NCBI RefSeq assembly: GCF_029338315.1
Contig: NZ_CP119794.1
Span: forward strand, 2,046,001-2,110,000
Reading direction: 5' to 3'
Length of the DNA stretch: 64,000 bases
Source: Haloarcula regularis
GTDB lineage: Archaea > Halobacteriota > Halobacteria > Halobacteriales > Haloarculaceae
Each line of letters begins with the position of its first letter. The stretch's first letter is position 1. Below, one piece after another: positions 18,717-27,930 of this stretch. Position numbers and translations under genes: made by a program. The notes beneath the pieces were generated by a model. That model was not told the DNA's origin. It did no database searches and saw nothing but the letters and a program-made list of their open reading frames with translations.

Positions 18717-20660
18717 ATGAGAGAGGGCAACACATCCGAGCCGTACCGGGAACGGGTCTACGAGGCCTTCGCAGACGAGGGGCTGTCGTTCGACGAGGCC
18801 GTCGAGACAGCCCTCCGGGCGGGCATGGAGAACCTGGACCTGTCGGTCGGGCTCGTCACGAACGTCGGTGAAAACGAACAGATAATCGAGTACGCGCTCG
18901 ACGACGACGGGGAGCTCCGGCCCGGCGATACCTGTCCGACGAGCGAGGCATACTGCCAGCGTACCGTCGAACTGGAGAGCGTATTGAGCATCCAGAACGC
19001 GCGGGCGTCGGCCGAAGTGACCGACGCCGCCGTCGAGCGCTTCGGGTTGGAGACCTACATCGGGAGCAAGGTCACCGTCGGAGGCGAGACGTACGGGTCC
19101 GTCTGTTTCGCCGACCGCGAGCGCAGAGCGGAGCCCTTCACCGAGGCCGAAGAACTGTTCGTCGAACTGGTCGCCCGGCTCGTGGGCTTCGGGCTAGAGC
19201 GGGTCGAGCACCGGCGCCGGCGCGAGGAGCGGACGGACCGACTCGCCGCCGAGAAGCGACGGCTCGAACGCATCGCCGAGACGAGCTTCGACATCATCTT
19301 CCGCGTCTCGGCGGACGGCCAGTTCACCTACGTCTCCCCGGCCGTCGAGCGGGTGCTCGGGTACACGCCGGCGGCGCTGACCGGCGAGCCGTTCGCCGAC
19401 TACCTGACGGCGGACTCGCGATCCGACGCGATGGCCGCGTTCGAGTCCGTCATCGAGGGCGGGACCGTCACCGGACTGGAACTGACATTCGAGGGCCGGA
19501 GCGGCGAGCAGGCGATACTCGAGGTGAACGCGGTGCCCGTCGACGAAGCCGACGTCGCGGTCCAGGGCGTCGGCCGGGACGTGACCGAGCGCAAAGAACA
19601 GGAGGCGGCGTTGCGGGCGCGGACGCGCGCAATGGACGCGGCGGCCGTCCCCATAACCATCGCCGAGGCCCGGGAGGGACCACCGGTGGTCGTGTACGCG
19701 AACGACGCGTTCGAGCGCGTGACCGGCTTCAAAGCCGACGAGATACGCGGCGAGAACTACCGGCGCCTCCTCGGCCCGGAGACCGACGCCAGCGACGTGG
19801 ACGCGGTCGAGACGGCCATCGAGGCGGAGCGACCGGTGACGACCGAACTGCTGAACTACCGCCGGGACGGGACGCCGTTCTGGAACCGCCTGACCATCAC
19901 ACCCATCGAGGACGCCGACGGCGAGACGAGCCACTTCATCGGATTCCACCAGGACGTGACCGAGCGGGTGCGTACCGAGCGCCTGGTCGACCTGCTGAAC
20001 CGCGTCTTGCGCCACAACCTCCGCAACGAGCTGACGGTCATCCAGGGGTGTGCGGACCTCGTCGACACGCGCCAGGAGGCGGGCGCGGACATCGAGGGAC
20101 CCCTCAGGCGGACCATCCAGCGGCTGTCGTCCCTGAGCAGCCAGGCCCACGAGCTCGAGACGTACGCGAAACAGCCACGGACGCCGGTCGAGCTGGATCT
20201 GGGGACGATGCTCCGGTCGGTGGCCGACGACCACCGGGCGCAGTATCCGGAGGCGACGATATCGGTCGCCGTCGAGACCGAGAGAGCGGTCAGTGCCGGC
20301 CGGGAGCTCGAGCGGGCCATCGCCGAACTGGTCACCAACGCGCTCGAACACGGGCCGGCGAGGACGACCGTCGACCTGGTCGCCCGTGACGACGGGCAGA
20401 CCGTCGAGGTGACCGTCGCAGACGACGGGGACGGCATCTCGCCGCTCGAGGCCGCCGTCGTCGAGGCCGGCCGCGAGACCCCGCTCGAACACGGCCGGGG
20501 GCTCGGCCTCTGGCTGGTCAACTGGATCGTCACCCGCTACGGCGGGTCCTTCCAGATCCGGCCCGACGACGGGACGGTGGCGACGCTACGCCTGCCCGCT
20601 ATCGGTCCCGGCCAGTCGGTCGACGACGCCGTGTGCCGGCCGACGACGCTGTTCCGGTGA
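18717..20660 (+). CDS. GAF-PAS-PAS sensor histidine kinase
   Basis: A cytoplasmic histidine kinase of about 647 residues with no transmembrane helix. The order is a GAF domain (about 10-165; YCQRTVELESVL, GSVCFADRERR), a PAS domain (about 185-300), a second PAS with PAC (about 310-430), an H-box VLRHNLRNELTVIQG (about 450) and an HATPase domain with N-box ELVTNALEHGPA and GRGLGLWLVNWI. The second PAS resembles LOV domains, but the flavin-binding Cys of GxNCRFLQ is replaced (GENYRRLL). A longer in-frame start exists at 18666; 18717 is preferred for its CTATTCA box about 30 bases upstream. No receiver domain and no adjacent response regulator. Confidence 0.88.
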   Translation: MREGNTSEPYRERVYEAFADEGLSFDEAVETALRAGMENLDLSVGLVTNVGENEQIIEYALDDDGELRPGDTCPTSEAYCQRTVELESVLSIQNARASAEVTDAAVERFGLETYIGSKVTVGGETYGSVCFADRERRAEPFTEAEELFVELVARLVGFGLERVEHRRRREERTDRLAAEKRRLERIAETSFDIIFRVSADGQFTYVSPAVERVLGYTPAALTGEPFADYLTADSRSDAMAAFESVIEGGTVTGLELTFEGRSGEQAILEVNAVPVDEADVAVQGVGRDVTERKEQEAALRARTRAMDAAAVPITIAEAREGPPVVVYANDAFERVTGFKADEIRGENYRRLLGPETDASDVDAVETAIEAERPVTTELLNYRRDGTPFWNRLTITPIEDADGETSHFIGFHQDVTERVRTERLVDLLNRVLRHNLRNELTVIQGCADLVDTRQEAGADIEGPLRRTIQRLSSLSSQAHELETYAKQPRTPVELDLGTMLRSVADDHRAQYPEATISVAVETERAVSAGRELERAIAELVTNALEHGPARTTVDLVARDDGQTVEVTVADDGDGISPLEAAVVEAGRETPLEHGRGLGLWLVNWIVTRYGGSFQIRPDDGTVATLRLPAIGPGQSVDDAVCRPTTLFR

Positions 20661-20703
20661 CGAACCGACGGAGGGAAACCCGCGCGGGCGGTACGGTGGG
20701 GTG

Positions 20704-21935
20704 ATGGACGTCCAGTTTCTCGGCGGGGCCGGCGAGATCGGGCGCAGCGCCGTCCTCGTCGACGACCGGTTGCTGCTGGACTACGGGATGGCCAGCGAGT
20801 CGCCACCCCAGTACCCCGTCGGCGACGTCGACCCCGAGGCGGTCGTGGTCAGCCACGGCCACCTCGACCACGTCGGCGCCGTCCCCGCGCTGATGGGCGC
20901 GGGCGACCTGCCGCCGGTCCACTGGACGCCGCCGACGCGCGACCTGGCGGTGACCCTCGCCGAGGACACGCTGAAACTGCACGGCTCGACGCCGCGCTGT
21001 CCGTTCACCGAGACCGACGTGCGCCGGCTCACACAGGCCTCGCGGACCCACGGCTACGGCGAGACCTTCGAGGCGGCAGGCTACGAGGTGACGCTGTACA
21101 ACGCCGGCCACATCCCCGGGAGCGCCCACGTGCTCGTCGACGATGGCGAGACCCGCCTGCTCTATACGGGCGACTTCCACACCGGCCGCCAGCGCCTCGT
21201 CGAGGCGACGACGGCCCGGCCCGAGGCCGACGCGGTCATCTGCGAGTCGACGTACTCCGACGTGACCCACGAGGCCCGCGAGTCGGTCGAACAGCAGTTC
21301 GTCGAGAGCATCCGCCAGACGGTCTGGCAGGGCGGGACCGTCGTCGTCCCCGCCTTCGCCATCGGACGCACCCAGGAGGTGATGCTCGTCTGTGCGGCTC
21401 ACGACGTCGACTGCTATCTGGATGGTCTAGCCAGCGCGTGACCAAACAGTTCAAGCGCCACCCCGAGTTTTTGCGGGATGCCGAAGCGTTGCGTGGGGCC
21501 ACATCCGGCACTCGGTTTGTCAATGGCAAAGCGGGGCAACGTCACCGGATTGCTGCGCAAAACTCCGTGATAATCACCACGTCGGGAATGTTAAATGGTG
21601 GACCGGTTGTCTCGTACGTTCCCAAGATCCGGACGAACCCGACGAACAAGATCGCGATGACCGGCTATCAGGTCGAAGGCACGCCCGGCCGGGAACTCCT
21701 CGAACGGGGTCGAGCAGAATTCGACGGCCGAGTGATGCCTGTCAGCGCGAAGGTCGAATCATACGATTTCTCGGCCCATGCGGATAGAGATGGCTTGCTT
21801 GACTTTCTGGGTAACTACCGAGAGAGCGAGATTGTACTCAACCACGGGGACCGCTGTGGGGCCTTTGCTGAAGAATTACGAGCTGATGGCTACGATGCAC
21901 AGGCTCCCGAGCTTGGCGATGTGATAACCTTCTGA
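20704..21935 (+). CDS. Beta-CASP metallo-beta-lactamase RNase, chimeric and frameshifted
   Basis: Restored length is about 410 residues. The N-terminal 240 residues (high GC) carry the MBL zinc motifs SHGHLDHVG, AGHIPGSAH, YTGDFH and CESTYSD, plus VVPAFAIGRTQEVML. The C-terminal part (lower GC, from about 21418) carries TTSGMLNGGP, GYQVEGTPGREL, FSAHADRDGLLDF and LNHGDRC, the RNA-specificity beta-CASP motifs. One base is missing near 21430 (CTAGCCAGC; DGLGQRVTK expected), giving a false stop at 21438-21440. The composition change coincides with that position. A second, divergent copy of the same 3' end lies 6 kb downstream (27931-28273). The family has 5'-3' exo- or endoribonuclease activity. 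Confidence 0.85.
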
Positions 21936-22464
21936 TCGGGAAGAGACCTGAGCCGGTCCCTGAAAGACGAAACAACCGCTGAGCGAGTGAAATCTCAGTC
22001 GGTGATAGTTTGACGTGGGTGTGCTAAATACGGGGCGCGAGTCGGTCACTACTGCGTACTGAGCGACTGGCGGAATTCCCACCCAGAGACAGGAATCAGC
22101 ACCGTCCAAATTCGGGGAGTTCTTGCTGTGCGGAGCCACGCGTCAATAAGAGAGGACAGTTCATGCAGATACGATCGTTTACTCCTATCCCCGGCAGGGG
22201 GACGCGGAGTTATCTTGACCGAGACATCACAGCGGTTCGAGAGTGTGTCTCGTACATTCTGGGCCTCGGAGTCCCCGATATTGCCCGATTAGGTGGGCGG
22301 TCATACCGCCTCGGTGAACGTCATGCTACGACACGATGCTACGTAAATATCCGCACGAGCGTCGTGCGTGGTTCTTCGAAGAGTTGCCGGATTCTCTCCT
22401 CGAAGAAAGATAGGTCGGCCCCGAAGTTCGAACTGGCCTGAAAAATCGGTGTGTTGGTCTCTGT
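21936..22464. other. Non-coding island DNA, no supported gene
   Basis: This 529-base stretch has low coding bias on all frames. A 92-codon frame on the plus strand (22163-22441) is rich in Ser/Arg/Cys and unlike haloarchaeal proteins. A short stretch near 22350-22410 in another frame reads RRAWFFEELPDSLLEER before a stop; it may be the remnant of a lost gene. Confidence 0.5.
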
Positions 22465-23559
22465 CTACGCCGTTCTCTTGGAGAGTTCCATCCCCGTGCC
22501 ATCCAGCGCATAGAGGGTCCCGTCGTCACTCCCTATGTAGAGGGTTCTGTCAAACACTACTGGTGATGAGACGACTGACCCGTTCGTCTCGAAACGCCAC
22601 TGTTCAGTCCCTGTCGCGGCATCGATGGCGTATACGTGAGTCTCGTTATCGAATGGGGAGCCACTCCCCACAAAAACGGTTTCGTCCACCACTGCCGGTG
22701 ACGAGCACACGGAACCCCCAGTCTCGAAACGCCAGCGTTCAGTCCCTTTCTGCTTGTCCAAGGCATATACGTAGGTATCACAACTCCCGATATAGACCGT
22801 ATCATTTACCACTGCCGGCGACGAGTACACTTGATCACCAGTTTCGAAGCACCACCGTTCAGTGCCTGTTGAGCTGTCCACCGCGTATATGTGACCCTCA
22901 CCTTCGATTGGATTTTCACTCCCAACATAAAGGATACCATCCACCACGGTCGGTGACGAGTTTACTGCCATATTCGTCTCAAAGCGCCAAATTTCGGTCC
23001 CGCGCGCGGCATCTACGGCATAGATGTATCCATCAGGATCTCCAATGTAGACGGTCCCATCGACCACTGCTGGTGAAGAATTAACAGCTCCCCCATCGGT
23101 TTCGAAGCGCCAGCGCTCAGCTTCGCTAGCGGTGTCCAGCGCGTAGATGCAACCGTGCCCCGTACCGGCGACAAAGATCGTGTCGTCGACCACTGCTGGT
23201 GATGCACTGATCCCTCTATAGATATCGAACCGGTTGCGCTGTACCCCGCTGGCAGTGTCCAAACCGTAGACGCGACCATCACGACTCCCGACGTAGACGG
23301 TACGATCCACCACCGCTGGCGACGACCGAATCGCCCCATCAGTCTTGAACTGCCACTGCAGGTCACCGGTTGTGTCGAACGCTGTGATGCTCCCATCGAC
23401 TCCCGTAACGTAGACTTGCCCGTTCCAGACAGCAATCTCTTGTATGCGTGCGTCTAAATCATACGACCACTGAACAGTTGGGTCGCTGGCTGGAAATGTC
23501 TCAGCTGGCGTGTCGAAGCGATGGGTCGGGTTGTACATCCGAACGGTCCGGTCGGGCAT
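22465..23559 (-). CDS. PQQ-type beta-propeller repeat protein
   Basis: A 364-residue protein made of about eight blades of roughly 40 residues, each containing a variant of SSPAVVDxTVYVGSxDGxxYALDxxTGxExWRFET. This is the PQQ-like (BamB-like) beta-propeller. There is no signal peptide, lipobox or Tat motif, so it is predicted cytoplasmic, unlike many PQQ-repeat proteins. There is no sign of catalytic partner domains, so it probably acts as a scaffold. Base composition is clearly lower in GC than flanking core genes, consistent with recent acquisition on the island. Confidence 0.85.
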   Translation of the reverse strand: MPDRTVRMYNPTHRFDTPAETFPASDPTVQWSYDLDARIQEIAVWNGQVYVTGVDGSITAFDTTGDLQWQFKTDGAIRSSPAVVDRTVYVGSRDGRVYGLDTASGVQRNRFDIYRGISASPAVVDDTIFVAGTGHGCIYALDTASEAERWRFETDGGAVNSSPAVVDGTVYIGDPDGYIYAVDAARGTEIWRFETNMAVNSSPTVVDGILYVGSENPIEGEGHIYAVDSSTGTERWCFETGDQVYSSPAVVNDTVYIGSCDTYVYALDKQKGTERWRFETGGSVCSSPAVVDETVFVGSGSPFDNETHVYAIDAATGTEQWRFETNGSVVSSPVVFDRTLYIGSDDGTLYALDGTGMELSKRTA

Positions 23560-23865
23560 TGTCCCGAGAGAACCCCTACTCTCACTTTATTTCAGCCTGT
23601 GTTCAAGCTCGGCTCCACACGGCAACTGCGAGAGATGCGCTGTGTATCTTGTACAGCCCCTCTGGCTACTTATCATCTGTCAGGATCAGTGTGACCGATA
23701 CAGTCAGCAAACCACCTCGTTTCTTTCGTCTACGCTCTGGTGTACCCAGGACTCTCCGCTTGATCAACAATCACACAGGTACACGAGTCCGAAACAGAAG
23801 GGTCGTGTGAGAATATCGAACGGGAAGGCGATGTGCCGATCTGTAGGTATCGATCGGTCTGAGAG
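23560..23865. other. Island intergenic region, nothing recognised
   Basis: About 306 AT-richer bases between two minus-strand genes. Frames here encode no credible haloarchaeal protein. It contains the promoter region of the beta-propeller gene, but no clear TATA box could be assigned. Confidence 0.4.
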
Positions 23866-24246
23866 CTACTCCACTCCCTCAGAGAGGTGGAGTTCGTTGT
23901 CGCTGATTTCGATAAATATCGTCTGGTCGGGGTCGTCAGAGACTCCAACGACGGCAGTTTTGGCCACCGTGTCGTCGATACTGGCTATGACGGTGTATTC
24001 ACCGGGTTGAAGCAAGTTCACTGTGCATCCAGCCTGGTCTGGGATCAAGTGGTATTCGGTATCGTGGTACACTTCGCCGTCTTGTTCAATGCGTAATTGG
24101 ATATCGTATTCGGCGGTTTGGTCGTGATTGCGGATGTGGAGGTCTTCGCTTTCAAGCCGCCAGCGCGTCGTCGAATCAACCAGCTTCTCGGCATGGTCGA
24201 AGGGGGAGGGCATGCCCATATGCGTGTCGTCGGCAGGCACTACCAT
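23866..24246 (-). CDS. Unknown island protein, possible beta-sandwich (126 aa)
   Basis: A 126-residue acidic protein without signal peptide. The alternating pattern AEYDIQLRIEQDGEVYHDTEYHLIPDQAGCTVNLLQPGEYTVIASIDDTVAKTAVVGV resembles an Ig-like or CARDB-type beta-sandwich. I do not recognise the family. It lies upstream of the beta-propeller gene on the same strand, 306 bases away, and may be functionally tied to it. Internal Met codons at residues 10 and 12 are alternative starts. Confidence 0.55.
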   Translation of the reverse strand: MVVPADDTHMGMPSPFDHAEKLVDSTTRWRLESEDLHIRNHDQTAEYDIQLRIEQDGEVYHDTEYHLIPDQAGCTVNLLQPGEYTVIASIDDTVAKTAVVGVSDDPDQTIFIEISDNELHLSEGVE

Positions 24247-24944
24247 CGACCTGGCGAAGGCTCAAAATCTGGTTTGAGTTGCACAGCTGCGGGCGCTGGG
24301 CTTCAGTCGCACTGGAGCGGGACAGCGGCTGTCGGTTCGTGACTGGCTCACAATCTATTGTGCCGACGAACTGGCCGGTAGAGAGTGCGCGTTCAGCAAA
24401 TCCATACTGATGCCGTCGCCGCGGCCGACACACTGGCCACGCTTCCCGGGGCGACCGGGCCCGAGGTCAAGACACCCTCGAGGACTGACTCGCCGAGTGG
24501 AACGACCCCCTCTCGAACCTCGACCCCGTGTTCGAGCGGCTACAGGCCATGCAAAATCGGGGTGTGTGCGCCGACCGGGTCGACCAACTGGAGACGACCG
24601 TCGACGACACCGAGTGGCCAACGGTCACGGTTCCCGAGAGCGAGGAACTGTTTCCCGCCGACCCGCTGTACGACTCCAAGCGGGACGACGCTCAGAGCGT
24701 CCGGTGTGTCGAGCGGCACAAGTCGGAGTGAGGGGGTGAGACGAGGGGCCTTGTTGAAACCCTCAAGCGGAGATAGGTTTCAGAAGCCGTGCTGCATACA
24801 GCGCGCGAAGCCTCACCGGGAACGACGGGTGGGAAGTGGCTTGTGCAGGTGTCCCGGTCAACGACGAAAATGCCAGTTGAGTGGGTTTAACGGTGGTCTC
24901 TTTATTCAGAAATCATTTAATCGCCGGCTCAGCAGACTATCGTA
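24247..24944. other. Decayed island segment with gene and repeat remnants
   Basis: No intact gene. It holds the fragment at 24528-24731 and, just after it, an inverted repeat TGAAACC (24755-24761) / GGTTTCA (24776-24782) in a stretch GTTGAAACCCTCAAG...GTGCTGCATACAGCGCGCGAAGC. I suspect this is a leftover end of an insertion sequence, but cannot assign a family. The last 60 bases are AT-rich and probably hold the promoter of the membrane protein at 24945. Confidence 0.4.
24528..24731 (+). pseudogene. C-terminal remnant of an unknown acidic protein
   Basis: A 67-codon frame (FERLQAMQNRGVCADRVDQL...VTVPESEELFPADPLYDSK) with strong haloarchaeal amino-acid composition. The same frame continues upstream as LAEWNDPLSNLDPVFERL to an in-frame stop at 24486-24488, preceded by RGQDTLED. 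This suggests a longer gene truncated or broken by a stop. Function unknown. Confidence 0.4.
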
Positions 24945-25399
24945 ATGCGGCGCGTGCCGACTTCGCGCCAGTTAGCTGCTGGTACTGTTGCAGCATCGCT
25001 CTGTTCATTACCGGTGATTCTCGTCGCAAGTAGAATGCACACCCAACCCGATCCCGACGGGACAAGTCTAGCTGGTCTCGCTTACGCGATGCTGCTTGCT
25101 TTGGGACTTCTCAGTCTCGGAAGTGGTGGACTGCTAGCTGTACATACGCGGTGCAGTCCGGAACATGGCCACGGCACCTCCTATACACCGGCGCTGGAGC
25201 AGGCGCCGTGGCTTCAGTGGTGGTGATTTTGTGGAGCGGTGTCATCCAGATCCCGGAAACGTCGACCCTAGGGCCGTTGATTGCCCCTGTCGGTGCCGTC
25301 TTCTTCGGCGTTACCACGTTGGCAGCCGTGACGATATTACTCTGTGCAGTGTTGGGGGTGCTGATACAGGTCGTACAAACGATCACGACGCACAGCTAG
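24945..25399 (+). CDS. Four-helix membrane protein, unknown (frameshifted)
   Basis: Restored length is about 151 residues with four hydrophobic helices: LAAGTVAASLCSLPVILVAS, LAYAMLLALGLLSLGSGGLLAV, GAGAGAVASVVVILWSG and VFFGVTTLAAVTILLCAVLGVL. The first two lie in the frame from 24945. The last two lie in the next frame to 25399, with one base missing near 25145-25155. The paired helices and shared composition argue that this is one gene. No family recognised. Confidence 0.55.
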
Positions 25400-25516
25400 T
25401 CAACAGCTGCGTCCACTATTTCAGCCTGAGATAGTGTATTCTGGGAACAGTCGTACGACATCGGAACGGCAGGACAGTCGCAACGGAAACGATTGAGCGG
25501 TACATCAAGCGGGGCG
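25400..25516. other. Short non-coding gap before hairpin element B
   Basis: No gene or site recognised between the membrane protein and the left end of the hairpin element. Confidence 0.4.
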
Positions 25517-26021
25517 GTGTTTAGTTAAGAGCGGATAACCGCAAACAGCCAGAAAGCCTCGGCTGTCATCGGGCGCGAAGCGCCCGATTGCCCGCGAGAC
25601 CTTCGGTCTCGCCCTGGCTGAACTCGGGGGACTCGCTGTCGTTCGAGAGAGCGAGGCTCTCTCGTGATGACGAAAGACCGCCGGTCTTTCGAACCACGGT
25701 CCTCACTCACTCCGATCGTTGCGGTCCTTGTGATCTGAAAATCGCCGTCAGCGATTTTCATCATCACGAAAGACGCTTCGCGTCTTTCGGCGACGTCGTC
25801 CACCGTCGTTCAGTCAGCCGCCCGTAGCCGGGTGGATAGCCGGCCTGGGTGGGACGGAAAGGCAGCGAGGGACCGGCGGTCCCACGTCTTGGTGAGCGGG
25901 CCTTGCGCGGCGCTACGCGCCGCGAAGTCGAGGCGGCAGAGCCGCCTCGCTGCCCGCGAACCAACGCTGAGCGCGCGGGGGCTTTCTGGGTCTCTGAACC
26001 GGGTGCTGCTAAAATAAACAC
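25517..26021 (+). repeat. Mosaic hairpin element, copy B (505 bp, core inverted relative to copy A)
   Basis: Outer ends GTGTTTAGTTAAGAG (left) and AATAAACAC (right) face the same way as in copy A. Between the inner repeats (ACAGCCAGAAAGCC at left, GGGGCTTTCTGGG at right) the core runs in the opposite direction: ATCGGGCGC-gaa-GCGCCCGAT and GCGAGACC-ttc-GGTCTCGC come first, and GCGGCGC-tac-GCGCCGC and GAGGCGGC-aga-GCCGCCTC come last. It has extra modules missing from copy A (AAAATCGC stem near 25738-25759, AAAGACCG stem near 25672-25692). It lacks the part of copy A between two GGGACC stems. It lies inside the island. Confidence 0.85.
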
Positions 26022-26045
26022 TACCACGGTAAGCGGGCCGGCCGT

Positions 26046-27302
26046 TTAGAGTTCGATCGGGTCCTGGCCAGGCGCAAGGCGTTCGTTGAGTTCGTCGAGG
26101 TCGAGTTCCAGGCCCAGGCCTGCGCCTTCGGGGACCTCGATGCGACCGTCCTCGATGAGCGGGTCGCCGATGTAGAGGTCGTCCCACCAGTCAACGTCGC
26201 GAGCGTGCCACTCGAGGACGAACGCGTTCGGCACGGTCGCGCAGGCGTGCACGCTCGCGACTGTACCGACTGGGCTGGCGACGTTGTGTGGCGCCACCGG
26301 AACGTCGAAGGCGTCGGCGAGGGCGGCCATACGACGGAACTCCGAGAGCCCACCACACTTCTGGATGTCGGGTGCGGCGACGTCGAGGGCATCCGCAGTG
26401 AGGAAAGGCAGCAAGCCTTCGACGCGCGTGATGTTCTCACCCGCGAGTATGGGCGTCGACGTGGCCTCGGTGACGCGCCGGTGGGAGTCTGCGTTCTCCG
26501 GCGGAACGGGGTCCTCGAGCCATGCGATGTCGAACTCTTCGAGCTCGCGCGCAACGCGAAGAGCAGTCTCCACGTTGAAGTTCCAGTGGAGGTCGAACGC
26601 GAGTAGCGGGTCGGTCCCGATGCGTTCGCGGACTGCCTCAACGACGTCGACTTTGTGCTGGACGGCGGCGTTCGAGAGGTGGCGGGTCGCGGTATCCGCG
26701 TCGCCAGCGGCGACATCAAGATCGAACTTGAGTGCATCGAAGCCCTCGTCGATGACTGCCTCGGCTGCGTCGGCATACGCTTCGGGTTCGTACGCTTCGA
26801 AAGACTTCTGGGACCCCTCATCGAGGTGGGCGCCAGCGTGACTGTCACAGTAGATGCGGATCTCGTCGCGGTATTTCCCGCCGAGGAGTTGATAGACGGG
26901 GAGGTCGACGAGCTTTCCGACGGCGTCCCAGAGCGCAGTTTCGATGCCAGAGACGGCCGCCTGCGAGAATCCAGTACCGCCGGCAAGTCCCGAAAGAAGC
27001 TGTGTCATGTGTTCGGTAAGGCGCTCAACGTCGTAGGGGTTCTCACCGACCAGGCCGGGTTCGAGATACTCGATGTGCTCGCGGATAGGGCCATTATACG
27101 CTTCCCCGACGCCAGTGACGCCAGCGTCCGTCTCCACGGTAATGATGTTCCACGGAAAATTCCCACCGACGACATGACAGTTGATGTCGGTTATTTCGAT
27201 GTCGCGACTTGGATCGCGCGACATCCCGCGGTCGCTGAGATCACGCCACTCGATTCCGCCCTTCATCTCTGCAACGAGGTGATGGTATTTCGAGTTCGGC
27301 AT
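26046..27302 (-). CDS. Enolase-superfamily (mandelate racemase/muconate lactonizing) dehydratase
   Basis: A 418-residue enzyme of the MR/MLE group, whose members remove a proton alpha to a carboxylate and often dehydrate sugar acids. Probable metal ligands are Asp in LAFDLHWN, Glu in AWLEDPVPP and Glu in ILAGENI; the catalytic-type His lies in VAPHNVASP. The His after the third metal ligand fits the galactonate/gluconate dehydratase-like subgroup, so a sugar-acid dehydratase is likely; the exact substrate cannot be read. CTATTTAAACAC, about 27 bases before the ATG at 27302, is the TATA box. It stands alone on the island with no sugar-pathway partner. Confidence 0.88.
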   Translation of the reverse strand: MPNSKYHHLVAEMKGGIEWRDLSDRGMSRDPSRDIEITDINCHVVGGNFPWNIITVETDAGVTGVGEAYNGPIREHIEYLEPGLVGENPYDVERLTEHMTQLLSGLAGGTGFSQAAVSGIETALWDAVGKLVDLPVYQLLGGKYRDEIRIYCDSHAGAHLDEGSQKSFEAYEPEAYADAAEAVIDEGFDALKFDLDVAAGDADTATRHLSNAAVQHKVDVVEAVRERIGTDPLLAFDLHWNFNVETALRVARELEEFDIAWLEDPVPPENADSHRRVTEATSTPILAGENITRVEGLLPFLTADALDVAAPDIQKCGGLSEFRRMAALADAFDVPVAPHNVASPVGTVASVHACATVPNAFVLEWHARDVDWWDDLYIGDPLIEDGRIEVPEGAGLGLELDLDELNERLAPGQDPIEL

Positions 27303-27340
27303 TGTGCGGTAGGTCCATCTCTCGTAGTGTTTAAATAGAT

Positions 27341-27930
27341 TCAGTCACGGAACGGGAATACCTCTCCGCCGAATTGAGGGGATGAATACAACACTCTCAC
27401 CACTGTCTCGGTTCGTCACACACGTCCCGAGAGCCCGCAAGAAGAGGGTGTGTGGGGATTGCCTGATGTGTGTGAACGGGCTGTTTCGACGTCGAAGGAT
27501 GGACGAGTGATGCACGAGGGTGCACAGAGAGCGTGTCTAGCGGGTGGATATGGCCGATTCACAGAGTCCCGTCTGGGAGTGAGACGGGAAATCTGCGAAG
27601 GAATAGGTGGCCAGCGAGAGAACCGCAAGACGGCAACCGTGTGTGGAACTGTGAGGCCACGAAGTAACAAAGGGATAGCGTGTCGAAGTCCCAGTATGTG
27701 AATCGTGAATCAGCAGTGAGGGGTCCCCACGTGCCTGTTTCTTGGCGAATCCCGGGTTCGGTGGGGTCCGCAGGGACGGCGACGCCTTCTACACACACTT
27801 TTCGAATATTCGCCCTACAACCCTTCTTGCGGCCGAATTCGACAGGTGTGAAAACTAACCGAAATAGAGTGCACTGTCGAGAGGTCCGGAAACCGAGTCT
27901 CTGCTGTTGGTGTATACTGTGAGAGATGCC
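27341..27930. other. Right end of island, non-coding
   Basis: About 590 bases without a credible gene. GC is lower than in flanking core genes and no long open frame has haloarchaeal composition. It ends where native nuclease sequence resumes at about 27931. No direct repeats or integrase site were recognised by eye. Confidence 0.5.

Larger units (their letters stand above)
21418..27930. mobile_element. Lower-GC island inserted in the beta-CASP nuclease gene
   Basis: About 6.5 kb separates the native 5' half of the nuclease gene from its displaced native 3' end. The insert begins with a divergent 3' half of the same gene. It then carries a beta-propeller protein, an unknown Ig-like protein, decayed ORFs, a membrane protein, a hairpin element and an enolase-superfamily dehydratase. 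GC and codon bias drop sharply in 21.4-25.5 kb and 27.3-27.9 kb. No integrase or transposase is present. The layout fits integration by homologous recombination between two alleles of the nuclease gene, with loss of about 180 bases of the native copy. Confidence 0.65.

Noticed and set aside
22163-22441. A 92-codon frame on the island
   Set aside because: Composition (Arg/Ser/Cys-rich) is unlike haloarchaeal proteins; no start context or homology.
24747-24813. Complete insertion sequence
   Set aside because: Only one inverted-repeat-like motif is seen; there is no transposase frame or matching second end in the island.
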